From: an uncultured Thermomicrobiaceae bacterium
Lineage (GTDB): Bacteria; Chloroflexota; Chloroflexia; Thermomicrobiales; Thermomicrobiaceae
Length of the DNA: 64,000 nucleotides
Reading direction: 5' to 3'
Assembly (NCBI GenBank): GCA_938082375.1
Contig: CALKCJ010000001.1
Location: 62,001-126,000, forward strand
In this document: in pieces, positions 9,505-18,728 of the stretch
How positions within the stretch are numbered: position 1 is the stretch's first letter
Layout: each line of letters starts with the position of its first letter
Notes under the pieces: model-generated
Database searches by the model: none
Told to the model about the DNA's origin: nothing
Seen by the model: the letters and a program-made list of their open reading frames with translations, nothing else
Made by a program: the position numbers and the translations under genes

Positions 9505-10656
9505 TCAGTGCAGGTGGCCGTGGTGTTCATGGGGCAGGTGCTCCGGCGCGGTGCGGACTGCCAGCCAGCACGCGAAGCCGGTGGTCAACGGAACCGCGCT
9601 GATCAGCCCTAGGCTGCCCACGAGCGTGCGCACGATTTCCTCGGTCACGACTTCACGATTCACAACCTGGAGCAGTGGCTGGTCGAGCTGGGTGAAGAGC
9701 AACAGAAGCGGCAGCGCAGCCCCAGCGTAGGCGAGCACAAGGGTGTTGACCGTGGCCGCGATGTGGTCACGCCCGACGCGCACGCCACTGGCGAACAGTT
9801 CCCAACCGGTCAATAGCGGATTGGCCCGCCGCAGCTCGAAGACCAGCGAGCTCTGGCTGACGGTGATGTCGTCGAGCACACCCAATGCGCCGATGATCAT
9901 TCCGGCCAGCAGTAGCCCCTGCGGGTTGATCGCTTGCCCGCCAACGACCACCTGCAGGAACGAAGCCTCCTCCGACGCCAGCCCGGTCAGCGATGCCGCG
10001 CGGACGAAGAGCGCCGCCAGCAGCCCGGTCAGGATCAGGCTGACCGAGGTACCGGCGATAGCCGCCGTGGTCAGCTTGCCGATCCCGTGCGTCAGCAGCA
10101 TGGTGACGGTGAAGATGGCAAACGAGGCGACAATCGCTGTTGCCACCGGGTTAGCACCCGCCAGGATGCGCGGCACCAAGATCCAGATGAGCACGACAAA
10201 CGTGATCACCAGGCTGGCCAGCGCGCGCAGGCCTTTCCACCGCCCGAGGAGCAGGATCGCTACAACGAAGAGGAACGCCAGCACCAAGAGCGGCGTGCTG
10301 CGATCGCGGTCGATAACGAAGAAGACTTCTTGCCCGTGCGGACCGACGGTGCGTGAGAGGTAGACACGATCACCCGGCTCGTAGCGAACCCCGGCGGTAT
10401 TGAGATCGCGCACGCCGACCGAGACCTCGACTTCAGAACCTGCGCGCTCGCCGCTCGTGACCCGCACCAGCAATCGCTGGAAAGGCTGCGTCACCGGCCC
10501 GACCGTCGTCATGCCCTCCTCAAGGATGGCGACCACCTCACCGGTCTCATAGCTGGCCGTCCCCTGAGCCGGCTGTCCCCCCTGAGCGAGAGACCGCGGC
10601 GTCGTGAGCGCCCAGGTCAGGGCGACCAGCGCAGCCGCCAGGATCACCTTCCTCAT
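9505..10656 (-). CDS. YibE/F-family membrane protein with histidine-rich tail
   Basis: The 383-residue product starts with a signal-peptide-like helix (MRKVILAAALVALTWAL). An extracytoplasmic beta-rich segment of about 100 residues follows, then roughly eight membrane helices covering most of the rest. This is the layout of the YibE/F family (PF07907), whose biochemical role is unknown; GALGVLDDITVSQ near 270 is its conserved core. The last residues, HLPHEHHGHLH, are unusually rich in histidine and could bind metal. The start at 10656 follows GAGGCAGGG; the frame stays open further upstream but reads like noncoding sequence. Confidence 0.85.
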   Translation of the reverse strand: MRKVILAAALVALTWALTTPRSLAQGGQPAQGTASYETGEVVAILEEGMTTVGPVTQPFQRLLVRVTSGERAGSEVEVSVGVRDLNTAGVRYEPGDRVYLSRTVGPHGQEVFFVIDRDRSTPLLVLAFLFVVAILLLGRWKGLRALASLVITFVVLIWILVPRILAGANPVATAIVASFAIFTVTMLLTHGIGKLTTAAIAGTSVSLILTGLLAALFVRAASLTGLASEEASFLQVVVGGQAINPQGLLLAGMIIGALGVLDDITVSQSSLVFELRRANPLLTGWELFASGVRVGRDHIAATVNTLVLAYAGAALPLLLLFTQLDQPLLQVVNREVVTEEIVRTLVGSLGLISAVPLTTGFACWLAVRTAPEHLPHEHHGHLH

Positions 10657-10749
10657 CCCTGCCTCGCGAATCACCGTGCACCCTCCGCACTGCCCGCCGC
10701 TTCGCGCCGTCTCCCACCATACCAGGACGTGACGACGGGCGTCGTCCGA

Positions 10750-10760
10750 TATGCTAGAGT
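10750..10760 (+). promoter_or_regulatory. Extended -10 promoter of the DUF1028 gene
   Basis: The string TATGCTAGAGT gives a TGC-TAGAGT extended -10 box, 45 bases before the ATG at 10805. The -35 region is poor, as is usual with extended -10 promoters. Confidence 0.45.
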
Positions 10761-10804
10761 CCGAGCAAAGCAGATGCTTCACCGAGGCGTTGGGAGGGTA
10801 TACG

Positions 10805-11707
10805 ATGATCCATGCTCCCCAGTGTTGGCCGCCTGTCAGTACCTTCTCGATCGTCGCCCGCGACTCCGAGACCGGCGATCTCGGGATCGCAGTGCAATCG
10901 AAGTTCCTGGCGGTCGGCGCGGTCGTCCCCTGGGCGCGGGCCGGCGTCGGCGCGGTGGCCACCCAGGCGTGGGCCAACGTAACCTACGGCCCGCGCGGAC
11001 TGGAGCTCCTCGCGGCCGGCTATTCAGCCGAGGAGGTCGTCGCGCTGCTCACCGGCGAGGATCCCGGGCGAGCCGAGCGCCAGCTCGGCATCGTTGACAG
11101 CCAGGGGCAAGCGGCCACCTTCAGTGGAGAGCAGTGCATCCCTTGGGCTGGCGGAATTGTCGGGGATGGGTTCTGCTGCCAAGGCAATATCCTTGTGGGG
11201 CCGGAAGTAGTCAACGCCATGGCCGATGCTTACCGGTCGACGACGGGCACCTTCGCGCTCCGGTTACTGACGGCTCTCGAAGCCGGGCAGGCCGCTGGCG
11301 GCGACTCGCGCGGCCAGCAGTCGGCCGCTATCCTGATCGTACGGGAAGGCGGCGGCTACGGCGGCGGTAACGACCGCTACATCGACCTGCGCGTCGACGA
11401 CCACCCGACACCCATCGCCGAACTGCGCCGGCTAGTGATGCTGCACCGCGTCTACTTCCAGCTCGACGAGGCCGACTTGGTGCCGCTCGATCCACCGTTG
11501 GTGCGCTGGATCGGAAAGCAGCTCCACCAGCTGGGCTACCTGGCCGAGACGGAAGCAGACGCGCAGACCACGCTGGGAGCTCTGGAGCGCTTTGCTAGCG
11601 TGGAGAACCTGGAAGCCCGCTTCCGTACCGACGGCCAGGTCGACACCGTGCTGCTCGAGTTCCTGGAGGCCCGCAGCCAGGATCGCGCACCGGAGCTGAG
11701 CCCGTAG
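10805..11707 (+). CDS. DUF1028 Ntn-hydrolase-like protein
   Basis: The first ~215 residues match the DUF1028 family, a branch of the N-terminal nucleophile hydrolase fold. Key patterns are STFSIVARDSETGDLGIAV at 12-30, VPWARAGVGAVATQA at about 42-56 and GNILVGPEVV near 131. The last ~85 residues look like the peptidoglycan-binding-like helical domain often fused to it. The reaction is not established for the family; amidase or peptidase activity is a guess. GGGAGG lies nine bases before the ATG. It is divergent from the YibE/F gene and converges on the ABC permease. Confidence 0.88.
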   Translation: MIHAPQCWPPVSTFSIVARDSETGDLGIAVQSKFLAVGAVVPWARAGVGAVATQAWANVTYGPRGLELLAAGYSAEEVVALLTGEDPGRAERQLGIVDSQGQAATFSGEQCIPWAGGIVGDGFCCQGNILVGPEVVNAMADAYRSTTGTFALRLLTALEAGQAAGGDSRGQQSAAILIVREGGGYGGGNDRYIDLRVDDHPTPIAELRRLVMLHRVYFQLDEADLVPLDPPLVRWIGKQLHQLGYLAETEADAQTTLGALERFASVENLEARFRTDGQVDTVLLEFLEARSQDRAPELSP

Positions 11708-11710
11708 CCA

Positions 11711-14695
11711 TTACTCATAGCGCAGCGCTTCGACGATCGAGACGCGTGATGCCTGCCGCGCCGGCACGTAGGCCATCAGCAGCGCGACCGCCAGTGCCAG
11801 CCCCGCGAAGAACGCGATCTGCCCCCAGGGTACGACCAGCGACTGGAACTGGAACGACTCGTTGAATTCCTCGCTGAAGAGCACCAGCCGCGACAGCAGC
11901 AGCCCGAGCACCAGGCCTGAAAGCACGCCGAGCGTGGTGACCATGGTCGACTCCAGCAGGAAGCAGGCCGCCACCATCGACTGCCGGTAGCCGATGGCTC
12001 GCAGCGTGCCGATCTGGTGCCGCCGCTCGACCACTACCCGGAACGAGACGACGCCGAGCGCCGCGATACCCACCACCAGCCCCAGCGCCATGAAGCCCTG
12101 GATCAGCCGGATGAAGCCTCGGGCGATGCCGGTCTGCTTGGCGATCTCATCAGCAATGACCGCGGACTGCACCCCATACTGAATCAGGCCAGCTTCGATC
12201 TGTCGGCTCAGCGCCCGGGCGTCGACACCTGGAGCCACGTCGATGTAGTAGGTGATGCTCGCCGGCTCGGGAAACAGCTCTTGAAACGCCTGCTCACCCA
12301 CGTAGATGCCGAAAAGCATCGAGACCTGCGGGTCGATCACGCCGATGACCGTAAGCCGCCGTACTCGACCGTCGAGCGCGCTCCCCACCTCGATTGTGAC
12401 TGGCTGCATCGTCGAGCCTTGCCGTTGAACCCCCTTGAGGTGGAACTGCACTGGCCCGCCGCTGAACCCGCCCGTTTGAAGCGTGTTCGCGTCGACGACC
12501 GCCAGCGTCGGATCCTTGCTCACAGCCTCCCAGACGGCTTGGTCGCTCTCGTAACCGGCCGCCCGGAGCTGGAGCGGCGCCTCGCTCGCCTGAGCGAACA
12601 CGGCGTCGATGCCACTCACCGGGTAGTTCGACCACTCCACATCGCCCGGCTGGCGCGCCTGCGCCTGGAACGCTCCCACTTCCAGCACGCGACCGATCGC
12701 AGCCACATCGGTGATGTCGATCCCCGCATCAGCCAGCGCCTGCTGAAAGTCAGGGATCGGGTTCGTCGGGGGCTGGCTAGCGGTGATCTCCCAGCCGGCT
12801 CCGGCCCGCTCACTCGCGAAGAGCGCTATGAAATTGGCGTTGATGGTTGAGATCACCACCAGCGAGAAGATGATCAGGCTGAACATCGCGATGGTGAGGC
12901 CGGTGCGCCCCCGCTTAGCCTGCGGGTACGCCACCGCGATCTTCACCGCTGGCAGCCAGCGGCTGAAGGAGCGCCCAAAGATGCTGACCAGCGCGGTCAG
13001 CACGTCGACGTTCCAGACGATCAGCACCGTCGCGGCGGCCACCATCATGACGCCGGAAAGGAAGAACATCTCGATATCGCCCTGCATGCGGCCGAACAGG
13101 CGGTTATGGAGCCAGTCGGGCAACAGCCAGTAGGTAAGCACCAGCAAGGAGGCCACGCTGTAGAGTGGCCGGGCCGGCACGCCGAACCGGCGCAAGATAG
13201 CCGCTACGCTCAGCGGCAGCAGCGACATGCCGAAGGCGAACAGGAAGAGTCGATCGCTGGCCTTGCCACCCCAAAGCATCAGCCCGCTGAGCAGCAGGCC
13301 GAGGCTCCCGAAGACCAGCCAGCGCCGCCCGGCGCGCGGAAGCGTCGGCTCCGGCAGATCGCGCACCGCCGACACGATGTTCAGCCGGCTGACTCGCCAG
13401 GCCGCCACGGCGACGGTTAGGAACGTCACCACGACACCGAGGGTGTAGGCAACGATCAGATCGCGTGGGCGCCAGGCCGGCTCGATGACGAGGAACTCAC
13501 CGATAAGTTGTGCCATCACGCCCGCGATAGCGAAGGCCACCAAGACGCCCAGCACCGCTCCGACCAAAGCTGCGCTCAGGTTGTAGCCCAACCCCTCCAG
13601 CAAGAAGACGGCGACCAGATGGCGACGTTTCATTCCCAGCGCCCGCAGCATGCCCATCTCCGGCTTACGCTCGGCCGCGAGCAAGGCGAAGATCAGGAAG
13701 ATCAGGAGCAGGCCGGCCGCCACCGAGAAGAGGCCGAAGATGAGGAAGAAGCGGGCAAAGGTCTCGCCAGCCTGCTCCGCCTGCTCCACCGAGCGCTGCT
13801 TGACGGGGATAGCGCGGTACGGCGTGCCCTCGAGCGCCTGGTTGAGCCGCGCCGTCACCGCCTCGGAGTACTGGAGCCCCTCTCGTACGTCGCCGCGGTT
13901 GCTGACCGCGACGAAACTGATCTGGCCGGGACGCCCGAGTAGCTCCTGCGCCTGGGCCAGTGGCATCGCCATGCCACCCGCGCCGCCGGTGGAGAGGGTT
14001 CCGGTCAGCACCCAGTCCGGAGCGACCGCGGCCACGGTGACCACAGTCTGCCCATGCTGGAGGTAGAGCGCTAGTCGGTCGCCCACGCGGGCGTCAAGTT
14101 GCTCAGCCGTGCTCTGGCCGAGCACCACAGCGCCCTCGCTCAAAGAGGCCAGGTCGATCGGCCGGTTTTCGAGGTCGCGCAGGCCACCGATCAGCTCCAC
14201 CGCGGCTGGTTCCAACCCGATCAGGTTGACGACCGGCTCGCTCAGGCCCGTGCGCTCGTTGAGGGCCGGGACCGGCTGCCAGAGCGTCGCCACCACGGCA
14301 TCGATCGCTGGCTCGCTGGCCGCGACCTCGCGGATCGTCGCGGCGACTTCCTCGGGAAAGGTCACGCCCGGTGACGGGCCGGCGAATTCACTCTGTCCGA
14401 CGGAAGGCACGACCAGCTCGTCCACCTCGCCGCTAAGGCGGAAGACCTCCGCCGTGATGCTGCGGTTCAACGTGGTGCCGGTCGTCAGCGCCGCCGCGAA
14501 GATCAGGGTGCTGAGCATGAGGCCGAGGACGACGAGGAGGGTCTGCACCGGCCGTCGCGGTAGGTTCCGAATGCCGATACGCCCCAGGACCGGACGTCGC
14601 AGCCAGATGCCTCCGGCCAACGCCAGACAGGCCACAAAGGCGGCGATAAGTGCGACCATGAGGTCGGACATCGGTATACCGAATATTTTGTTCAT
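11711..14695 (-). CDS. FtsX/MacB-type ABC transporter permease
   Basis: This 994-residue permease has an N-terminal anchor helix, a large periplasmic MacB core domain (about 60-310), a block of membrane helices (about 320-560) and a second extracytoplasmic domain (about 640-850). Three FtsX helices near the C terminus end in VSIVEALRYE, the usual FtsX finish. This double arrangement is typical of long LolC/MacB-like exporters that use ATP-driven mechanotransmission rather than a classic substrate channel. The start at 14695 follows GGGAG by seven bases. The ATPase gene ends 13 bases upstream, so the two form one exporter. The cargo is unknown. Confidence 0.92.
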   Translation of the reverse strand: MNKIFGIPMSDLMVALIAAFVACLALAGGIWLRRPVLGRIGIRNLPRRPVQTLLVVLGLMLSTLIFAAALTTGTTLNRSITAEVFRLSGEVDELVVPSVGQSEFAGPSPGVTFPEEVAATIREVAASEPAIDAVVATLWQPVPALNERTGLSEPVVNLIGLEPAAVELIGGLRDLENRPIDLASLSEGAVVLGQSTAEQLDARVGDRLALYLQHGQTVVTVAAVAPDWVLTGTLSTGGAGGMAMPLAQAQELLGRPGQISFVAVSNRGDVREGLQYSEAVTARLNQALEGTPYRAIPVKQRSVEQAEQAGETFARFFLIFGLFSVAAGLLLIFLIFALLAAERKPEMGMLRALGMKRRHLVAVFLLEGLGYNLSAALVGAVLGVLVAFAIAGVMAQLIGEFLVIEPAWRPRDLIVAYTLGVVVTFLTVAVAAWRVSRLNIVSAVRDLPEPTLPRAGRRWLVFGSLGLLLSGLMLWGGKASDRLFLFAFGMSLLPLSVAAILRRFGVPARPLYSVASLLVLTYWLLPDWLHNRLFGRMQGDIEMFFLSGVMMVAAATVLIVWNVDVLTALVSIFGRSFSRWLPAVKIAVAYPQAKRGRTGLTIAMFSLIIFSLVVISTINANFIALFASERAGAGWEITASQPPTNPIPDFQQALADAGIDITDVAAIGRVLEVGAFQAQARQPGDVEWSNYPVSGIDAVFAQASEAPLQLRAAGYESDQAVWEAVSKDPTLAVVDANTLQTGGFSGGPVQFHLKGVQRQGSTMQPVTIEVGSALDGRVRRLTVIGVIDPQVSMLFGIYVGEQAFQELFPEPASITYYIDVAPGVDARALSRQIEAGLIQYGVQSAVIADEIAKQTGIARGFIRLIQGFMALGLVVGIAALGVVSFRVVVERRHQIGTLRAIGYRQSMVAACFLLESTMVTTLGVLSGLVLGLLLSRLVLFSEEFNESFQFQSLVVPWGQIAFFAGLALAVALLMAYVPARQASRVSIVEALRYE

Positions 14696-14708
14696 CGATT
14701 TCTCCCGG

Positions 14709-15455
14709 CTAGCCGCGCGCAAGCAAACCGTCGTCGATAATCAAACCGTCTTGCATCTGGACAATCCGGTCGCAAGCTGCGCCGATTCGCGGGTCGTGGG
14801 TGACGATCACGAAGGTCTGGCGGTTGCGGCGGTTGAGCTCGCGCATCAGCGCCAGCACCTCCTCGGCGTTTTGCGTGTCGAGGTTGCCGGTCGGCTCGTC
14901 GGCCCAGACGATCTCCGGCTGGTTGGCGAGCGCCCGCGCGATGGCGACGCGCTGCTGCTGGCCACCGGAGAGCTCGGCCGGCTTGTGCCCGGCCCAGGGT
15001 GCCAGGCCCACCTGCTCCAGCGCTTCCAACGCCCGGCGCCGCGCCTCAGCCGGCTTGACCCCGGCAATCAGCAAGGGCAGTTCGACGTTCTCCGCCGCCG
15101 TCAGAACTGGGATCAGGTTGAAGAGCTGGAACACGAAGCCCATGTGCCGCGAGCGGAACTCGCTGCGTTCGTTGTCCGAGAGCTTGGCCAGTTCACGCCC
15201 GGCGATCAGAATCGTCCCGGCATCGACCGTATCGAGGCCGGAGAGGCAGTTGAGCAGGGTCGTCTTGCCGCTGCCCGACGGCCCCATGATGGCCACCATC
15301 TCCCCGCGCCGAACCTGCAAATCCACGCCGCGGAGCGCGGGAACCCGGATCTTGCCGGTATCGTACGTCTTCTCGACTCCGCTCGCCTGGATGATCAGGT
15401 CAAGCGCCGTGTCGAGTGCGGATGCGCGGGAGGCTGGCTTGCGATCCGTCTCCAT
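14709..15455 (-). CDS. MacB/LolD-type ABC transporter ATP-binding protein
   Basis: The 248-residue ATPase carries Walker [10 protein letters not shown] near 57-65, the [15 protein letters not shown] signature near 160-174, Walker [12 protein letters not shown] just after it, and the switch histidine in IVTHDPR. The sequence [20 protein letters not shown] is typical of the LolD/MacB/FtsE class. It powers the FtsX-type permease encoded directly downstream. The start was set at the ATG at 15455, with GAGGAG 13 bases upstream; the spacing is a little long. The PadR gene upstream may control the pair. Confidence 0.95.
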   Translation of the reverse strand: METDRKPASRASALDTALDLIIQASGVEKTYDTGKIRVPALRGVDLQVRRGEMVAIMGPSGSGKTTLLNCLSGLDTVDAGTILIAGRELAKLSDNERSEFRSRHMGFVFQLFNLIPVLTAAENVELPLLIAGVKPAEARRRALEALEQVGLAPWAGHKPAELSGGQQQRVAIARALANQPEIVWADEPTGNLDTQNAEEVLALMRELNRRNRQTFVIVTHDPRIGAACDRIVQMQDGLIIDDGLLARG

Positions 15456-15617
15456 GTCGCCATGTCTGCTCCTCAACCTGCACAACGTTCGCCCCGGCAC
15501 CTGCAAGAATCGTTGGTGCGCCATCCACTACCCTCCCCTGCCGAACATTGCGCCAGACACCTGTATTTCCGAGAACCGGCGGTGCGGCCGTGGCCTTCGA
15601 ACGCATCGCCCAGTTAC

Positions 15618-15649
15618 AAGGAACGCCACGGTCGTGGCCAGGGTTCCTT
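15618..15649. repeat. Inverted repeat between padR and the ABC exporter genes
   Basis: The arms AAGGAAC (15618-15624) and GTTCCTT (15643-15649) enclose a second, inner repeat (GCCAC/GTGGC). On RNA it would form a strong hairpin in the leader of the exporter operon. As DNA it could be an operator. No T-tract follows, so it is not a simple terminator. The rest of 15456-15736 holds nothing I can name. Confidence 0.4.
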
Positions 15650-15736
15650 CTCACCTCGTGTGATTCTGCCCTCTTGACAGATCGGTGCCATGACAGAACG
15701 GTTGCCACCAGGCCAGGTGGCGGCCAGGGCATTCGG

Positions 15737-16402
15737 TCACATTTCACCGCTCTCCCTGCGGGCACACAACCTGTGCTCAGCCGGCGTTGTCCCGCAATCA
15801 CTGGCGCCCGGTAGCGGGCAAGGCGGGCCGAACCTCAATTCCGTATCGCTCTCTGCGAGGGCACACAGCACCTCATCGACCCAGGCGATCGTCTCTCGCG
15901 CCTCGGCGATGCCCCGGCGCAAGACTAGTCGCCGGAACAGGGCTCGCTGGTCAGCACCGATCCTGACCTCGATGTCCAGGAACCGCGCCAGGTCAGCCTC
16001 GGCTCGCTGCCGCACCTCGCGGAGCCGCTCGAGCAAAATCTCTCTCGGTATCAGGTCGCCGAAGAAGAGAGCCAAGGTAGCCGGGCTTCGGATATCGTCC
16101 GGTGGAAGCGGCCGCCGAGCCAACCAAGCGCGCAGCGCCGCCTCGCCGGATGGCGTGACCCGATAGACCCGCTTGTCTGGCAAGCCAATCTGTTCCACCT
16201 CGCGGGCAGTCACGTAGCCGGCCCGTTCCAACTGGACGAGAGTGCGATAGACCTGGCTCCGCGACGGGCTCCAGTAGAAGTGACGTATGCTGTGATCGGC
16301 GATCTTCTTCAGCTCGTAGCCGCTGCGTTCGCCGAATACGGCCAGCAGCCCGAGGAGGGCGTAGGCGTTGTCCGAAAGAACCCGGCGTCGACCTTCGGGC
16401 AT
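15737..16402 (-). CDS. PadR-family transcriptional regulator
   Basis: The 221-residue protein has the PadR winged helix in the first ~90 residues: ALLGLLAVFGERSGYELKK, then SRSQVYRTLVQLERAGYV (recognition helix) and the wing KRVYRVTPSGEAALRAWL. A C-terminal dimerisation helix region follows (RLREVRQRAEADLARFLD). PadR proteins usually repress neighbouring exporter or stress genes and respond to small molecules. It stands in front of the MacB-like ABC exporter in the same direction, so regulation of that exporter is likely but inferred. Confidence 0.93.
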   Translation of the reverse strand: MPEGRRRVLSDNAYALLGLLAVFGERSGYELKKIADHSIRHFYWSPSRSQVYRTLVQLERAGYVTAREVEQIGLPDKRVYRVTPSGEAALRAWLARRPLPPDDIRSPATLALFFGDLIPREILLERLREVRQRAEADLARFLDIEVRIGADQRALFRRLVLRRGIAEARETIAWVDEVLCALAESDTELRFGPPCPLPGASDCGTTPAEHRLCARRESGEM

Positions 16403-16794
16403 GGCTCCCGCCTAGAACTCTGGTAGGCGGTGGCCAATCGGGCGACCGAGTGTCCTGCCAGGTTTTGGGCGACCGCCACCGTACGCTGGAATAGCTCCGA
16501 GAGGACTATCTCCCTTGCACATAGGGGAGAGCATACCTGATGGCCGAGTCCGTGACAAGGTTATGGCGACGGGGAGCCGAGTAGTTTCAACCGACCCTTC
16601 CTCGTCGCCTGCGCCGTAGCTCTGGATAGGCCTGGTGATGGCAACACGTGCTGTGTCCACACTGCGTGACGTCGCGCGGGAGTGAAGCCAGCGGCGGCCT
16701 GAGCCGGACGGAGGTAAGGGAGAACGATGCGGCGTCGCGGCGTCCGCCAGTGCGGGCGCCGGAATAGCCGTCACCGACGAGGGTTGTCCTCAAC
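16403..16794. other. Gene-free interval between padR and gcvPA
   Basis: Nearly 390 bases lie between gcvPA and padR. A minus-strand frame (16412-16774) is open but has proline/arginine-rich composition typical of noncoding high-GC DNA. I found no gcvPB sequence, no clear riboswitch and no T-tract terminator. It should contain the padR promoter. Confidence 0.6.
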
Positions 16795-18141
16795 CTAGCG
16801 CATCGTCGCCAGTACGGACACGAAGTGGTCGATCTGCTCGCGGGTGTTCTGCTCGGTGGCGCAAATGAGCATCAAGTGGCTCAGGCGCGAATCGACCTCG
16901 CCGAGCGGATAGCCGCCGATGATGCCCGCCGCGAGTAGCCGACGGTTGACCTCCTGGGGCGGCAACGGCGGCCGTACGGCGAACTCGTTAAAGAACGGGC
17001 CCTGGCCGACGATCTCCCAACCGTCGAGCTCTCCAATCCGCTCGGCCAGGTAGTGGGCCTTGTGGTAGCAGAGCTCGGCCACGCGCCGGAGACCCTGCTT
17101 CCCCAGCGAGGAGAGGTAGACGGTCGCAGCCAGCGCCATCAGTCCCTGGTTGGTGCAGATATTACTGGTCGCCTTCTCGCGGCGGATGTGCTGCTCGCGG
17201 GTCTGTAGCACCATCACGAAGCCGCGCTTGCCCTCGCTGTCCTGCGTCATCCCGATGAGACGTCCCGGCAGCTGGCGCACCAGCTCGCGCTTGGTCGCGA
17301 GCAAGCCGAGGACAGGCCCTCCAAACGACTGGGGTATCCCCAAGCTCTGCCCCTCGCCGGTCACGATATCAGCGCCCAGCTCCCCCGGAGCCCGAAGCAG
17401 CCCGAGAGCGATCGGGTATGCCGAGACAAGCAAGCGAGCCCCACTCTGGTGAGCCAGCTCTGCGAGCGCAGCGATGTCCTCGATGCGACCGAAAAAGTTC
17501 GGGTACTGCACCACCAGACAGGCAGTGTGCTCGTCCAGGTGCGGAGCCACCATGTCCGGGCCCGTCAGCAACGTGTCGTACGGCAGGGGGAGTTCGTCTA
17601 CCGTCACCGCTAGTCCACGGGTATACGTGTTGAGGACCGAACGGTAATACGGATGGACTGTCCCCGCGACGACGATCTTCGTCCGTTGCCGAGGCACCGA
17701 CACCGAAAGCAGCGTCCCCTCCGCCAGGGCCGTCGCCCCGTCATACAGCGACGCGTTGGATACTTCCATGCCGGTAAGGAGGCAAACCAGTGACTGGAAC
17801 TCGTAGATCGCCTGGAGCGTGCCCTGGGCAACCTCTGGCTGATACGGGGTATAGGCAGTGTAGAACTCGCCCCGCCATAAGATCTGCTGGACGCTCGCTG
17901 GCACGTAGTGGTTGTAGGACCCTGCCCCCAGAAACGTGATCGCCGCACCTGCGTGCAGATTGCGTTCAGCCAAGCGGGTCAGCTCGCGGAACGCGTCAGC
18001 CTCCGATAGGCGCGGCGGAAGGTCGAGCGATGGGAACCGGTGCGCTGGCGGGACGACGTCGAACAGCTCCTCGACACGGTCAACACCGATCGCCTCCAGC
18101 ATCGCCTTGCGATCCTCAGGGGTATGAGGATTGAACGTCAT
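16795..18141 (-). CDS. gcvPA: Glycine dehydrogenase (decarboxylating) subunit 1
   Basis: This is the N-terminal half (448 residues) of the two-subunit P-protein (EC 1.4.4.2), which with subunit 2 binds PLP and decarboxylates glycine, passing the aminomethyl group to the GcvH lipoyl arm. The start FNPHTPEDRKAMLEAIG is the family N terminus. GAGSYNHYVPASVQ and TPYQPEVAQGTLQAIYEFQ are diagnostic. The ATG at 18141 has AGGAGAG nine bases upstream. The frame stays open to a GTG at 18303 that overlaps the gcvH stop, giving a possible 54-residue extension. The PLP lysine resides in subunit 2, whose gene (gcvPB) is not next to it, so this enzyme is incomplete from this locus alone. Confidence 0.95.
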   Translation of the reverse strand: MTFNPHTPEDRKAMLEAIGVDRVEELFDVVPPAHRFPSLDLPPRLSEADAFRELTRLAERNLHAGAAITFLGAGSYNHYVPASVQQILWRGEFYTAYTPYQPEVAQGTLQAIYEFQSLVCLLTGMEVSNASLYDGATALAEGTLLSVSVPRQRTKIVVAGTVHPYYRSVLNTYTRGLAVTVDELPLPYDTLLTGPDMVAPHLDEHTACLVVQYPNFFGRIEDIAALAELAHQSGARLLVSAYPIALGLLRAPGELGADIVTGEGQSLGIPQSFGGPVLGLLATKRELVRQLPGRLIGMTQDSEGKRGFVMVLQTREQHIRREKATSNICTNQGLMALAATVYLSSLGKQGLRRVAELCYHKAHYLAERIGELDGWEIVGQGPFFNEFAVRPPLPPQEVNRRLLAAGIIGGYPLGEVDSRLSHLMLICATEQNTREQIDHFVSVLATMR

Positions 18142-18303
18142 CGCTCGCTCTCCTGACCGAAACGCCACTAGACGGATCGGCAACCCCGCGGCACGGCAGC
18201 GCCAGTGCCTTGGCCACCGCTCTGTCAGCTCCCTCGCTGCAGCGCGCCACTCCCCGTACGGCTTGAGTTCGCCATCTGGGCCTTGGCCAAATTGCTCGCT
18301 CAC
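18142..18303 (-). other. Open 54-codon stretch between gcvH and gcvPA
   Basis: From a GTG overlapping the gcvH TGA (GTGA) an open frame leads without a stop into gcvPA. It is rich in tryptophan and arginine and has no counterpart in normal GcvPA proteins. Because a good ribosome binding site precedes the inner ATG (18141), I treat this stretch as untranslated or as a coupling leader rather than part of the enzyme. Confidence 0.4.
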
Positions 18304-18701
18304 GAGTGCGCCGCCGCCTCTTCGGCGAGGAACTGCTCGTACGCGGCGGCATCCATCAGCTTCTCAACTTCTGTCGGGTCGCTCAGCCGAATCCTGACGA
18401 GCCAGGCCTCGCCGTACGGCGACTGGTTCACCTTTTCCGGCGCGTCGACGACGGCCTGGTTGGCCTCGATCACCTCGCCGCTGACCGGCGAATAGATATC
18501 CGACGCTGCCTTAACCGACTCGATGACACCCATCGGCTCACCCCGCTTTACCTGGGTACCCGGTTGCGGCAGCTCGAGGTACGTAATGTCGCCGAGCTCG
18601 GACTGGGCGAAGTCGGTTACCCCGACCGTGGCGACATCCCCCTCTACCTTTACCCACTCATGCGTGCGCGTATACCTCAGCCCCTGCTCTACTTGAACCA
18701 T
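18300..18701 (-). CDS. gcvH: Glycine cleavage system H protein
   Basis: GcvH (133 residues) is the lipoyl carrier that shuttles the aminomethyl intermediate between P, T and L proteins. The lipoylated lysine is K64 in ESVKAASD, and YTRTHEWV near the N terminus is typical. I chose the ATG at 18701 with GGGGAGG eleven bases upstream; the GTG at 18710 is too close to that site. It lies 27 bases after gcvT in the same operon. Confidence 0.97.
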   Translation of the reverse strand: MVQVEQGLRYTRTHEWVKVEGDVATVGVTDFAQSELGDITYLELPQPGTQVKRGEPMGVIESVKAASDIYSPVSGEVIEANQAVVDAPEKVNQSPYGEAWLVRIRLSDPTEVEKLMDAAAYEQFLAEEAAAHS

Positions 18702-18728
18702 GTCGACCACGACCTCCCCTTCTGTCGA

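Noticed and set aside
12017-12850. 277-codon plus-strand frame inside the ABC permease
   Set aside because: Antisense shadow; arginine/histidine-rich with no recognisable domain.
16412-16774. Minus-strand 120-codon frame between padR and gcvPA, considered as a gcvPB remnant
   Set aside because: No GcvPB motif (such as a PLP lysine region) is visible and the composition is not coding-like.
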